A DNA stretch of 64,000 nucleotides from CAXQUZ01 sp942491145 (GTDB taxonomy: Bacteria; Myxococcota_A; UBA796; UBA2385). How positions within the stretch are numbered: the first letter of the stretch is position 1; each line of letters begins with the position of its first letter. Of this stretch, positions 48,921-58,162 are shown piece after piece. A model generated the notes under the pieces. It worked only from the letters and a program-made list of their open reading frames with translations. It ran no database searches and was not told the DNA's origin. The stretch is taken from assembly GCA_942491145.1 (NCBI GenBank), contig CALOBC010000039.1:124001-188000 (forward strand), written 5' to 3'. The translations under genes and the position numbers were made by a program.

Positions 48921-49343
48921 TCAGAAGGGGATCTGCTCGCTGGCCGGGTCTTCGGCGAGTGCCGGGTGCGTGCGCTCCGGCGCCCGGGATGCCGGGGGTG
49001 GATCGGTGCTGCGCGTGGGCTTTCCGATGATGTCGAGCCGCCGGGCGTGCACCCGCAGCTTGGACTTCTTGCGGCCGTCCTGGTCGGTCCACTGGTCGGT
49101 GCGCAGCTCGCCTTCGATGCTCACGGCCGTGCCCTTGCGGACGTAGCGTTGGCAGATCTCAGCGTCGCGCTCCCAGAGCGTGACACGATGCCAGTCAGTG
49201 GTGGTGGTCCAGTCTTCGCCGGACTTCACGCGTCGATCGGTCGCGAGACTCAGCTCACAGAGCTGGCGACCGCTGGGGGTGGTGCGAACTTTCGGGTCCT
49301 GCCCGACAAGTCCACAAAGAATGACTCTGTTGATTCCGCGCAT
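48921..49343 (-). CDS. ssb: Single-stranded DNA-binding protein
   Basis: 140 aa. The OB fold begins RVILCGLVGQDPKVRTTPSG and continues WHRVTLWERDAEICQRYVRKG and GELRTDQWTDQDG. The flexible tail ends EQIPF, the conserved partner-binding tip (one acidic residue fewer than the common DDDIPF). Binds single-stranded DNA in replication and repair. ATG 49343. Confidence 0.9.
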   Translation of the reverse strand: MRGINRVILCGLVGQDPKVRTTPSGRQLCELSLATDRRVKSGEDWTTTTDWHRVTLWERDAEICQRYVRKGTAVSIEGELRTDQWTDQDGRKKSKLRVHARRLDIIGKPTRSTDPPPASRAPERTHPALAEDPASEQIPF

Positions 49344-49460
49344 CTTAACCTCCGGATGGCGGGTTCACCCAGGCCATCTGCAGGATGCGTGCCGGAAGCA
49401 AGTTGCTGATATTGCTGGGCAGGGTGCCGAACATTGGACACCCCTGTCCGACGACTGTCG

Positions 49461-50186
49461 TCAGTCTTCGGCAGGAGAGGGGACGCCGCCCTGGAGCCAG
49501 CGGACGGCCTTGCTCAGCCGCTCGGGAGTGCCGGCGTCAATCCAGTAGCCATCGTGCATGTGGGCATGCACGCCCGCCGGGATCAGTGCGCACACCAGGT
49601 CCGGCATGTCCAGCGGGCCGCCCTTGCCGTTGCCCACCACCGACCGCAGCGCGGCGTCCGCAAAGACGTACATGCCCGTGGTCACCGGCAGCTTGAGGAT
49701 GGGGCGCTCCTGCCATGCCGTCAGGCGCAAGCCTCCGTCTTCGGCCGCACTCAGCTCGACCACCCCTTCGTCCACCGGCACCGGCGCTCTCCACAGCACC
49801 GCCGTCACCGGTGCTTGGGCCTCTCTCACAAGCGCCACTCGGTCCACATCGCTCACGTGGTCGACGTTCACGACCAGCCACCGGGACGGTCCAGGTGGCA
49901 GCAAGTGCAGGCCCCCAGCCGTGCCCAGCGGCCTCGGCTCTCGGACCACCATTGCCCGTCCCAGAACGTGGGCGGCAATGGCGTCATCGCCCCGTCCCAA
50001 GCACGTCAGAACGACCGTACACACGGCGTTCAGGGGGGCGCACTGCTCAAGTTGGTGCCCCAACAGAGTGGTGTCGCCAAGTGGAGCCAGTGCCTTGGGC
50101 AGCACACCGGTCACCGTGGAGAGGCGTCGACCCTCACCACCCGCGACAATGACCACGCCCAGGCCACCATCGCTGACCTCGCTCAC
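49461..50186 (-). CDS. Nucleotidyltransferase (sugar-phosphate type)
   Basis: 241 aa. The N-terminal nucleotide-binding motif GGEGRRLSTVTGVLPKAL is followed by LGTAGGLHLL, VNVDHVSDVD and the late YWIDAGTPERL. It belongs to the NDP-sugar pyrophosphorylase group (RmlA/HddC-like). GTG 50186 overlaps the upstream GT2 stop (GTGA). It probably makes the activated sugar for surface-glycan synthesis together with that neighbour. Confidence 0.85.
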   Translation of the reverse strand: MSEVSDGGLGVVIVAGGEGRRLSTVTGVLPKALAPLGDTTLLGHQLEQCAPLNAVCTVVLTCLGRGDDAIAAHVLGRAMVVREPRPLGTAGGLHLLPPGPSRWLVVNVDHVSDVDRVALVREAQAPVTAVLWRAPVPVDEGVVELSAAEDGGLRLTAWQERPILKLPVTTGMYVFADAALRSVVGNGKGGPLDMPDLVCALIPAGVHAHMHDGYWIDAGTPERLSKAVRWLQGGVPSPAED

Positions 50187-50905
50187 GGCGTCACCGGTGT
50201 CGAGACGGGCACCAAGCGCCGGGCTTCGGCGACCGCACGCAAGCTGCGCACCCCGTTTCGCCAGCCCTGAAGCCCCGCGTGCATCGACCGTCCGCCCGCG
50301 CGCCCCGGCATCCACACCGGCACCTCGCACACCCGAAGCCCTGCTCGTCCCGCACAGGCCCGCAAGTTGGCGTCGGCCACCCCCGCCCTGAGCCACTCCG
50401 GAAAGCGCAGCAGCCCATCATTCTGGAGCAAGTGGAACCCGCTGGTGGGGTCACCGGGTCTCCACCCGCTTGCCGCCCGCACTGCCTCCGCGAGAATGGC
50501 GTGTGCAAGCCTATTCACAAGAGTTGTGGGGCTGCGTGTGCCCTGCCGGCTGGCCACCACCCAGTCCCACCCTTCGATGCTGCGGGCCACCAGGGCCGGG
50601 GCAGCCTCTGGCGGATGTTGACCGTCCGCATCCAGTGTCAGCACCCGCCGGTGCCCCCGGCCCTGAAGTGCCTGGTAGCCAGCGATCAGCGCCGATGCGT
50701 AGCCCCGACCCTGCTGCATCAGCACCTCGGCACCGGCCGCCTGGGCCTCGTCCGCCGTGTGGTCCTCACTGTGGCCATCCACCACCAGCACGGGACTCTC
50801 GGGCAGGACCGCGCGCACGCTGGCGACGACCCGGCCAATGCGGGGGCCTTCATTGCGGGCCGGTATGAGCACGGCACATGGTGGCATTGACGACAAGCAG
50901 GGCAT
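50183..50905 (-). CDS. Family 2 glycosyltransferase
   Basis: 240 aa. The GT-A start VLIPARNEGPRIGRVVASVR and acceptor motifs VVDGHSEDHTADEA, LTLDADGQHPPEAAP are typical of dolichyl-phosphate mannosyltransferase-like GT2 enzymes. No TM helix is evident. It probably transfers a sugar from an NDP-sugar supplied by its operon partner. ATG 50905, with ATG 50887 as alternative. Confidence 0.85.
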   Translation of the reverse strand: MPCLSSMPPCAVLIPARNEGPRIGRVVASVRAVLPESPVLVVDGHSEDHTADEAQAAGAEVLMQQGRGYASALIAGYQALQGRGHRRVLTLDADGQHPPEAAPALVARSIEGWDWVVASRQGTRSPTTLVNRLAHAILAEAVRAASGWRPGDPTSGFHLLQNDGLLRFPEWLRAGVADANLRACAGRAGLRVCEVPVWMPGRAGGRSMHAGLQGWRNGVRSLRAVAEARRLVPVSTPVTP

Positions 50906-51234
50906 CCCAGGCTGAGTCCGTCAGGACGCCCTCGTGCAGGCAATCCCCATCGGTCGGACCTGTCTCGTAGCACGGCGCGGATGCCCGGTGCCGGCCGGTT
51001 CAAGGGTTGACGTGCTGGGGATGGTGCAAAACCTCTCATCGTTGCCGGCGCCGACGCCGCGACAGGAGCGGCGCCAGCCCTCCATACCTTGCCCTAACCG
51101 AGCCGCCCCAACGGTGACTCGGTTCCCATTGTGCTTCGCAGCGACCGTGTTGGTTTGCTGTGGGGACTGTGTTGTGTCTTCGCCACTCGGCGTGGGCGCA
51201 CGACCGCCGGTGCTCGCGCCGGCCTGGAGCCTGT
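50906..51234. other. Region upstream of lon
   Basis: Divergent promoter region of the GT2 operon and lon. A ttgacg hexamer lies at 51007, but no matching -10 box is evident. No gene seen. Confidence 0.4.
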
Positions 51235-53670
51235 ATGTCCGCTTCTCATGCTCAGCACGTCACCCGCGTCGACTTTGGCGTGCCTGAGGACCTTCCCGAG
51301 GTGCTGCCGGTCCTCCCCTTGCGCCAGGGGGTCGTGCTGCCCGGTGGCATCGGTCCGCTGAGCATCGGCCGGACCACGTCGGTCGCCGCCGCTCGCTTGG
51401 CGGGTGTGGCCAGCAAAGAGTCCCCCAAGGACGGCCTCATTCTTGTCGCCGTGCAGCGGGAGCCCACCGAGCGTCCAGCCCCCGCTGATCTGCTCCCAGT
51501 GGCTGTTCTCGCTCGGGTCATCGACGGCGGTCAGCCCCCGGGACGGCCGCCCTACATCGTCGTCGCCGGGATGTCCCGCGTGCAGCTCACCGATGTGCAC
51601 CAGACGAGCGGGGCCCTCCACGCCAGCTTCGTCGCCGCCGAGCGTACGTGGCCCCTGGACGACACCGCCGCAACGGGTCTTCTCCGCGCCCTACAGGGCC
51701 AGGTCCGGGAGCTTGCGTTGCTCTTCGACGCACCCCATCCGTTGCGGGTCGCTGCCGAGGCAACCCTGCCGGCCCACCTGTGGATCGACGCCATCGCCAG
51801 CCTCATTGGGGGCCCCGTCGATCGCCGCCGTGAGCACCTTCTCACCGCAGACCCTGTCGCCCGGGCACAGCGCCTCGCCCGGCAAGTCGCCGAACGCCGC
51901 GAGGAAGTCGAGGCCGAGAAGGCCGTCAAGGAGCGCATCTCCAGCGATACCCAGGGCCATCGCAAAGAGATCCTGCTTCGCCAGCAACTCAAGGCGATCC
52001 AGGACGAGCTCGGGGAGGGCGACAGCGACCTCGGAGATCTCCACGAGCGCCTCGCTGCGGCCGATCTGCCCGATGATGTCCGCAAGACTGTCGACCGTGA
52101 GCTCGGACGCCTCGCCCGCCTCCGCGACGGCTCTCCCGAGCGTTCAGTTGCGGTGGATTGGCTGGAGTGGATCGCCGAGCTGCCGTTCAACAAGTCGTCG
52201 GCAAACGAAGCGGTGGATCTCGACAAGCTCGAAGCCGCCCTCGACGAGAGCCACTACGGGCTGGACGAGGTGAAGAAGCAGGTCGTCGAACACCTCGCCG
52301 TGCGTCAGCTCGCCGGCACGGGCCGGGCCGATGTGTTGTTGCTCGCGGGACCTCCGGGCGTGGGCAAGACGTCCATCGCCAGCGCCATCGCGGACGCCAC
52401 GGGTCGCAAGCTGCTGCGCATCGCGCTCGGCGGTGTGCGGGACGAGGCCGAGATCCGTGGACACCGGCGCACCTACGTCGGGGCCCGCCCGGGGCGCATT
52501 GTCGAAGGGCTGCGGCGCATCGGCGTGGACGACCCGGTCATCCTCCTCGACGAGGTCGACAAGCTTGGCACCGGCTGGCAGGGCGACCCTGGCGCGGCCC
52601 TGCTGGAGCTGCTGGATCCCGAGCAGAACCACACCTTCACCGACCGCTACCTGGAAGTCCCCTTTGACCTGTCCAAGGCCCTCTTCGTCGCGACGGCCAA
52701 CGACGTGTCCCGCGTGCCGGGCCCCCTGCGGGACCGCACCGAGATCCTGACCATCGACGGCTACACCGTGCAAGAAAAGGTGCGCATCGTGCGGGGCCAC
52801 CTGCTCGACACGCTCGCCCGGAATGCCGGCGTGGCGGCCGAAGACGTGGCGCTCAGCGATGCCGCACTCGAGGCTGCGGTGACCGGCTGGACTCGGGAAG
52901 CCGGTGTCCGTGGACTTCAGCGCACGCTCGGCCGGGTCTTCCGTGCCGCCGCGGTGCGCAAGGCCCGCGGCAAGCTCGATACCCCCCTGAAGGTCGATGT
53001 GGACGACCTTCCCGAATATCTCGGTCGCCAGCGCTTCCACGACGAGCGCAAGGACACCGCCGACTGGCGGGCGGGCATCTCGACGGGTCTGGCCTGGACC
53101 CCGGTGGGGGGCACGGTCCTGTTCGTGGAGGCCGCGAGCTTCCCGGGCACGGGGCGCTTGGTGCTCACGGGGCAGCTCGGCGACGTGATGAAGGAGTCCG
53201 CCCGCGCGGCCCTGACCTATGCCCTCAGTGAGGGGGAAGCCCTCGGCATCGACACCCGCAAGGCCCTCGAACACGACGTGCACATCCACGTTCCCGCGGG
53301 AGCGGTGCCCAAGGATGGACCGTCGGCGGGCGTGACCATGTTCACGGCGCTGGCGTCGCTGCTCACCGGGCGGCCGGTGCGCACCGACGTGGCCATGACC
53401 GGCGAAGCGACCCTGCGCGGCCGGGTGCTGCCGGTCGGGGGCATCCGCTCCAAGGTGCTCGCGGCCCACCGCCAAGGCATCAAGACGGTCATCCTGCCCC
53501 GGCGCAATGAGGCCGACGTGGAAGACGTGCCCGAGCAGGCCCGCAACGAGCTGGAGTTCGTGTTTGTCGACCATGTCTCCGAGGCGCTGGAGGTCGCGCT
53601 GGCACCGCTGGACGTCGAGGTGGGACCGGCCAACGATGCCGAGCCCGCCGAGGCCATCGCGGTGGCATGA
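51235..53670 (+). CDS. lon: Lon ATP-dependent protease
   Basis: 811 aa. LON substrate-binding domain (VLPLRQGVVLPGGIG), coiled coil (RREEVEAEKAVKERIS, RQQLKAIQDELGEG), AAA+ module with Walker A GPPGVGKT (~372-379) and Walker B ILLDEVDK, then the protease domain with catalytic Ser (KDGPSAGVT, ~695) and Lys (IRSKVLAA, ~740). ATG 51235 has ggag five bases upstream; longer ORF forms add nonsense. It degrades misfolded and regulatory proteins in the cytoplasm. Confidence 0.95.
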   Translation: MSASHAQHVTRVDFGVPEDLPEVLPVLPLRQGVVLPGGIGPLSIGRTTSVAAARLAGVASKESPKDGLILVAVQREPTERPAPADLLPVAVLARVIDGGQPPGRPPYIVVAGMSRVQLTDVHQTSGALHASFVAAERTWPLDDTAATGLLRALQGQVRELALLFDAPHPLRVAAEATLPAHLWIDAIASLIGGPVDRRREHLLTADPVARAQRLARQVAERREEVEAEKAVKERISSDTQGHRKEILLRQQLKAIQDELGEGDSDLGDLHERLAAADLPDDVRKTVDRELGRLARLRDGSPERSVAVDWLEWIAELPFNKSSANEAVDLDKLEAALDESHYGLDEVKKQVVEHLAVRQLAGTGRADVLLLAGPPGVGKTSIASAIADATGRKLLRIALGGVRDEAEIRGHRRTYVGARPGRIVEGLRRIGVDDPVILLDEVDKLGTGWQGDPGAALLELLDPEQNHTFTDRYLEVPFDLSKALFVATANDVSRVPGPLRDRTEILTIDGYTVQEKVRIVRGHLLDTLARNAGVAAEDVALSDAALEAAVTGWTREAGVRGLQRTLGRVFRAAAVRKARGKLDTPLKVDVDDLPEYLGRQRFHDERKDTADWRAGISTGLAWTPVGGTVLFVEAASFPGTGRLVLTGQLGDVMKESARAALTYALSEGEALGIDTRKALEHDVHIHVPAGAVPKDGPSAGVTMFTALASLLTGRPVRTDVAMTGEATLRGRVLPVGGIRSKVLAAHRQGIKTVILPRRNEADVEDVPEQARNELEFVFVDHVSEALEVALAPLDVEVGPANDAEPAEAIAVA

Positions 53671-53695
53671 GGCTACGGGGCGGGCGGAGGTCTGC

Positions 53696-54037
53696 ATGTC
53701 TTCGCCCGCTCCTGTTCCTGCCGAGGATGCCCTGGTCGTCCTCGTCACCGCCCCCAACATGGACGTCGCCGCGACCCTCGCCCGCTCCCTGGTCAAAGCC
53801 CGCCTCGCCGCCTGTGGCAACCTCGTCCCCGGCATCCGCAGCATCTACGCCTGGGATGGCAAGATCTGCGACGATGCCGAGGTGTTGCTGGTCTTGAAGA
53901 CCCGACGAGCCAGCCTGGACGCGCTGACCGCTGCGGTGGTGGCCCAGCACCCCTACGACTGTCCTGAGGTGCTCGCGATCGACGTGGCCGGCGGCCATGG
54001 GCCGTATCTGTCCTGGATCGCCCAGAATGTAGGATGA
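53696..54037 (+). CDS. cutA: Divalent-cation tolerance protein CutA
   Basis: 113 aa, the normal length. The signature ARLAACGNLVPGIRSIYAWD is present, and EVLAIDVAGGHGPYLSWI is the usual C-terminal strand/helix. CutA forms a trimer implicated in copper tolerance. ATG 53696 has ggagg six bases upstream. It follows lon by 25 bp and is probably co-transcribed. Confidence 0.9.
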   Translation: MSSPAPVPAEDALVVLVTAPNMDVAATLARSLVKARLAACGNLVPGIRSIYAWDGKICDDAEVLLVLKTRRASLDALTAAVVAQHPYDCPEVLAIDVAGGHGPYLSWIAQNVG

Positions 54038-54127
54038 GTGACCATCTTGGGCCCTTGATTGCTGGTGTGCAGGCCGAGCGATAGGCCCGCACCTTGCACT
54101 CTTGAGGGTGCCTGGACCAGGAGTCTG

Positions 54128-55180
54128 ATGATGGGTGGACGCAAGCGTGTGGCAGTGGTTCCCGGCGACGGCATCGGCACAGAAGTGATCGCCGAGGGCC
54201 TCCGGGTCATCGAGGCCCTCGCCCCCGACGTGGAGCTGGAGCACTTCGACCTCGGCGCCGAGCGCTACCTGCGGGACGGCGCCACCCTCCCCGACGATGT
54301 GTTTGCCCGCTGGCAGAACGAGTTTGACGCCATCTACTTGGGCGCCCTCGGTGACCCTCGTGTGCCCAGCAATGTGCACGCCAAGGACATCCTGCTCGGT
54401 TCGCGCTTCCGGCTGGACCTGTTCATCAACTTCCGTCCCATCAGGCTGCTGGACGCCCGGCGCTGTCCCCTCAAGGGCAAGGGCCCCGACGACGTCAACA
54501 TGGTCGTGTTTCGCGAAAACACCGAAGACCTCTACGTCAGCGTCGGCGGCACCTTCAAGAAAGACACGCCGGACGAGGTCGCCCAAGAGACGGCCATCGC
54601 CACTCGAAAGGGCGTCGAGCGCATCATTCGCGCGGCCTTCGCCTACGCGCGGGACAACAACCAACGTCGGGTCTGCATGTCCGACAAGTCCAACGCCATG
54701 CGCTTCACTGGCGGGCTGTGGCAGCGCACCTTTAAGGCCGTGGCCGCCGAGTACCCCGAGATCGAAGCGAGCCACCTCTACGTGGACGTGCTCGCGATGG
54801 AGCTAGTGCGCTGTCCCGAGCGCTTCGACGTCATCGTCACCAGCAACCTCTTCGGCGACATCGTGACCGACCTCGGCGCCATCCTTCAGGGCGGCATCGG
54901 GCTGGCGGGCTCGGGCAACATCAACCCCGGCAAGCTCTCGCTGTTTGAGCCGGTGCATGGCTCGGCCCCCGACATCACGGGCAAGGGCATTGCAAACCCC
55001 CTTGCAGCCGTGCTCACCGCGGGCATGATGCTGTCCAACCTCGGCTATTCCGAGCTGGAAGGGCGCATCCAAAAAGCCGTCCAGGACTGCCTTCTCGCCG
55101 ACGAGGTCACCCCTGAGCTGGGCGGTCGCTTGTCGACCCAGGCCGTCGGTGATGCCGTGCTGCGGCGCCTTGGCGCATAG
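54128..55180 (+). CDS. Isocitrate/isopropylmalate dehydrogenase family protein
   Basis: 350 aa. VVPGDGIGTEVIAEGLRV starts the domain; VVFRENTEDLYVSVGG holds substrate contacts; SNLFGDIVTDLGAILQGG and EPVHGSAPDITGKGIANP are the metal and cofactor motifs. The RENTEDLY loop resembles the isocitrate/homoisocitrate branch more than classical LeuB, so the substrate is left open. ATG 54128 has aggag five bases upstream. It follows cutA by 90 bp. Confidence 0.85.
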   Translation: MMGGRKRVAVVPGDGIGTEVIAEGLRVIEALAPDVELEHFDLGAERYLRDGATLPDDVFARWQNEFDAIYLGALGDPRVPSNVHAKDILLGSRFRLDLFINFRPIRLLDARRCPLKGKGPDDVNMVVFRENTEDLYVSVGGTFKKDTPDEVAQETAIATRKGVERIIRAAFAYARDNNQRRVCMSDKSNAMRFTGGLWQRTFKAVAAEYPEIEASHLYVDVLAMELVRCPERFDVIVTSNLFGDIVTDLGAILQGGIGLAGSGNINPGKLSLFEPVHGSAPDITGKGIANPLAAVLTAGMMLSNLGYSELEGRIQKAVQDCLLADEVTPELGGRLSTQAVGDAVLRRLGA

Positions 55181-55212
55181 AGATTTTTCCCAAAACCCCC
55201 ACAGGAGCGAAC

Positions 55213-56427
55213 ATGTCCGCCTCTGACGTCGTCTTCCTCTCCGGAAAGCGCACACCCATCGGCACCTTCAACGGGGTGTTCACCGACCTCGGCGCCACCG
55301 ACCTCGGGGTCATCGCCGGCAACGCTGCCATCGAGCAGTCCGGTGTCAGCGCGAGCGACATCGACCACGTGGTCTTCGGCAACGTGATGCAGACCAGTGC
55401 CGATGCGATCTACATCGCGCGCCACATCGGCCTGAAGTGCGGCGCCCCAGTGCCCACACCCGCCGTCACCGTGAACCGCCTGTGTGGATCGGGCTTCGAG
55501 AGCCTCGTCCAGGCCTCCCACTTGCTGCGCCTCGGCGAAGCCAAGGTGGTCCTGGCCGGTGGTGCCGAGAACATGACCCAGGCCCCCCACACCATCCGCG
55601 GCGCACGCAAGGGCTTCCGCCTGGGCGGCACCCCGATGAACGACTACCTGCGTGAGGTGTTGTTCGACCCCCAGGCCGGCTGCGAGATGGCCATCACGGC
55701 TGAGAACCTGGCCGAGAAGTACGGCATCTCCCGCGAAGAGGCCGATGACTACGGCTTCCGCAGCCAGACCGCTTGGCAGGCTGCCCACGAAGCAGGCCGC
55801 TACACCGAAGAGATCGTCCCCGTGACCCTGAAGTCCCGCAAGGGCGACCGGATCATCAGCGTGGACGAGCATCCCCAGCTCAGCCCCCTCGCACCCGAGC
55901 GCTTCCGTGCCCGGTTCAGCCGCGAGAGCATGGCGGGCCTGAAGTCCATCTTCAAGAAGGACGGCACGGTCACCGCGGCCAATGCCTCGGGCATCAACGA
56001 TGGTGCCGGCGCCATGGTGATGACCACGGCGGGCTGGGCTGCCGAGCGCAACCTGAAGCCGCTTGGCCGCCTGATCTCCAGCGCGTCGATGGGTGTCGAG
56101 CCCAAGTACATGGGCATCGGTCCTGTCGAAGCGATCAAGGTCGCCCTGACCCGCGCGAACATGAACCTCGGCCAGATGGACCTCATCGAGATCAACGAGG
56201 CCTTCTCCAGCCAGTACCTGGCGTGCGAGCGGGAGCTGGAGCTCAACCGGGACATCACCAACGTGAACTCCGGCGGTGTGGCCATCGGTCATCCCCTCGG
56301 TGCCACCGGAACCCGCATCATCACGCACCTTCTGTACGAGCTTCGCCGCCGCGGCAAGAAGTACGGCGTGGGCTCGGCGTGCATCGGTGGTGGCCAGGGC
56401 ATCGCGATCGTGGTCGAAGCCTTCTGA
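55213..56427 (+). CDS. Acetyl-CoA acetyltransferase / thiolase
   Basis: 404 aa. Nucleophile C91 in NRLCGSGFES, base histidine in GVAIGHPLGATG and second cysteine in GSACIGGGQG form the thiolase triad. It catalyses reversible Claisen condensation of acyl-CoAs, in acetoacetyl-CoA synthesis or beta-oxidation. Length and motifs are complete. ATG 55213 has caggagcg upstream. It is 32 bp after the dehydrogenase. Confidence 0.9.
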   Translation: MSASDVVFLSGKRTPIGTFNGVFTDLGATDLGVIAGNAAIEQSGVSASDIDHVVFGNVMQTSADAIYIARHIGLKCGAPVPTPAVTVNRLCGSGFESLVQASHLLRLGEAKVVLAGGAENMTQAPHTIRGARKGFRLGGTPMNDYLREVLFDPQAGCEMAITAENLAEKYGISREEADDYGFRSQTAWQAAHEAGRYTEEIVPVTLKSRKGDRIISVDEHPQLSPLAPERFRARFSRESMAGLKSIFKKDGTVTAANASGINDGAGAMVMTTAGWAAERNLKPLGRLISSASMGVEPKYMGIGPVEAIKVALTRANMNLGQMDLIEINEAFSSQYLACERELELNRDITNVNSGGVAIGHPLGATGTRIITHLLYELRRRGKKYGVGSACIGGGQGIAIVVEAF

Positions 56428-56471
56428 GCACGGGTGTCGGGGGCGCCTCGGGTTGAGGGGTCCCCAACGCC

Positions 56472-56515
56472 AAGAGACCTGCCATGCAGCCGTTGGGCCT
56501 CGTGGCAGGTCTCTT
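56472..56515. terminator. Bidirectional terminator hairpin
   Basis: A near-perfect 12-13 bp stem, aagagacctgcca / tggcaggtctctt, lies between the convergent thiolase and lipoprotein genes. Confidence 0.7.
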
Positions 56516-56537
56516 GTGCTTCAGCACCCAGCTGGAC

Positions 56538-57167
56538 TCAGCGCGCGCCTTCGATGATCATCTCGTCGATGATGCCGTCGGGATCGAGCTCTCCGGGAGG
56601 GCCGTCGTCGTCGATGATGGTGAGACCCCAGCCGATCCAGGTGGCTTCGGTCATCACATAGACGCTGCCGATGAGGGTCCAAGTGACGAGGTCGGGATCG
56701 CCGTACTCTTCGATGACGCAGGAGCTGCTGGCGCCCACCCCGAGGCCCTCTTGGGTGCCCCCGGCGGCGTCGATGAGACGGATGGACGTCGCGGCGTAGC
56801 CCTTGTCAGGGACCACGTCGTAGTCGGTGTCGACAAAGTCCACCACGAAGACGTTCTCGAAGTCGCAGCGGGTGCCGGGCAGGTCGTCGGCGATGGGCAC
56901 ACAGTCCGGCTCAAGCCGCACGGCTTCGACCATCTCTTCGAAGGTCTGGCCCACACACGCGCCGTCCACACACCCAGAGATCAGGTTTACCCGGCCGTTT
57001 GCGTCGGTTGGGCTGCAGGAGGGCAAGCCGTCGAGCACGGTGCCGATGGTGGCCGTGGGGGGCTTGGGCTCCACTTCTTCGTCTTTGCGGCAGCCGACCA
57101 CCATGGTGAGCAGCGCTGCAGCGGCGAGAACACGGGGCGCTGCGGAGAAGTGAAGGGACCTGGACAT
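56538..57167 (-). CDS. Lipoprotein of unknown function
   Basis: 209 aa. The leader ends MVVGC and is followed by a charged linker, then a Cys-rich folded domain (SCSPTDANGRVN, ISGCVDGACVGQTF, DCVPIADDLPGTRCDF) that probably forms disulfides. No family recognised. ATG 57167. Confidence 0.65.
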   Translation of the reverse strand: MSRSLHFSAAPRVLAAAALLTMVVGCRKDEEVEPKPPTATIGTVLDGLPSCSPTDANGRVNLISGCVDGACVGQTFEEMVEAVRLEPDCVPIADDLPGTRCDFENVFVVDFVDTDYDVVPDKGYAATSIRLIDAAGGTQEGLGVGASSSCVIEEYGDPDLVTWTLIGSVYVMTEATWIGWGLTIIDDDGPPGELDPDGIIDEMIIEGAR

Positions 57168-57252
57168 GGCATCCTCGATGAGACGGGTGTCACACTGCGT
57201 GTAATATCGAGCATAGCACTTGTCGTGTCAAGGATGCCGTATCTGCACGGGA

Positions 57253-57999
57253 TCAGCGGCTAGATGGCCATGCGGGCGGCCGGTACGCGGGGATCTGGTG
57301 ATCGGGGTCGGGCCGGCCCCAGTCCATGGCGTCGTTGAGGGGCACCTGTCGGCCTGCATCCCAGCCGTCCTGACAGTGGGCCGTGATGTTGGGCGCCGCC
57401 CGGCTGAGCTCGACCCCCTCGTCATTCATCCAGTCCCGCACCTTGTGGTCCTCTGCCAGCACCAAGGCGTGCCCCGCCGGATCGGCGTCGCGCTCCTGTT
57501 CGCGCAGAGCCGTCAAGCGAGACGTGATCGACGTGACGGCGGACTGGCAGAAGGCATTGAGGGGGGTGCGCAGCTCGTCGGGCACCTCGTCGCCCAGCCC
57601 ACCCCGGATGCGCAGCCAGCTCTGGCGTGCACCCTCCACCTCACGAAGGGTCACCAGCAGGAGATACTCGCCGATCAGCACCGAGGACCGCCGACCGAAC
57701 AGGACCACATCGGCGCTGCCCCGGGGCCACGCCGCGACGCAAGCACAGTGCTTGGCCACCGCAACCGCCAGGCGTCGGCGCCACGGGGCTGCCTTGCCGA
57801 GGCTGATCCGCTTCTTCCGAAAGGGGTCCCCGGCGACCGCCGGTCCCATCCGTGCCCGGGCGTGCTCCCGCATGAGCTGGCGCGCGATCTGGGCCGCGAG
57901 CTCCCCCTCCGGCGTGCCGGCTTGGTCCTCCGCGAGCTTGCGCAGCTTGGCGAGGCGCTCGGCAATGCGGTGGGGGCGGGCGTGTCGGGTCTCGGCCAT
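57253..57999 (-). CDS. DUF2786-like protein
   Basis: 248 aa. The N-terminus (AERLAKLRKLAEDQAGTPEG, AAQIARQLMREH) resembles the DUF2786 pattern. The rest is basic and globular (KHCACVAAWPRGSADVVLFGRRSSV). Function unknown; relatives occur in phages and bacteria. ATG 57999 has ggagg five bases upstream. Confidence 0.55.
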   Translation of the reverse strand: MAETRHARPHRIAERLAKLRKLAEDQAGTPEGELAAQIARQLMREHARARMGPAVAGDPFRKKRISLGKAAPWRRRLAVAVAKHCACVAAWPRGSADVVLFGRRSSVLIGEYLLLVTLREVEGARQSWLRIRGGLGDEVPDELRTPLNAFCQSAVTSITSRLTALREQERDADPAGHALVLAEDHKVRDWMNDEGVELSRAAPNITAHCQDGWDAGRQVPLNDAMDWGRPDPDHQIPAYRPPAWPSSR

Positions 58000-58162
58000 G
58001 GAACCTCCGGTAGTCCTCGGTGCAGACCCGCCGTGGGGGACTGGGGTTTCCAGATCAATGTGGGGGGAAAGCAAAGAACGGTCAACATGTGAGAGGGGGC
58101 AGCACCCGGGGATGGGACGGCCCGGCCACCGTGGTAGATTTGCATTCCACGGAGGTCCCGAC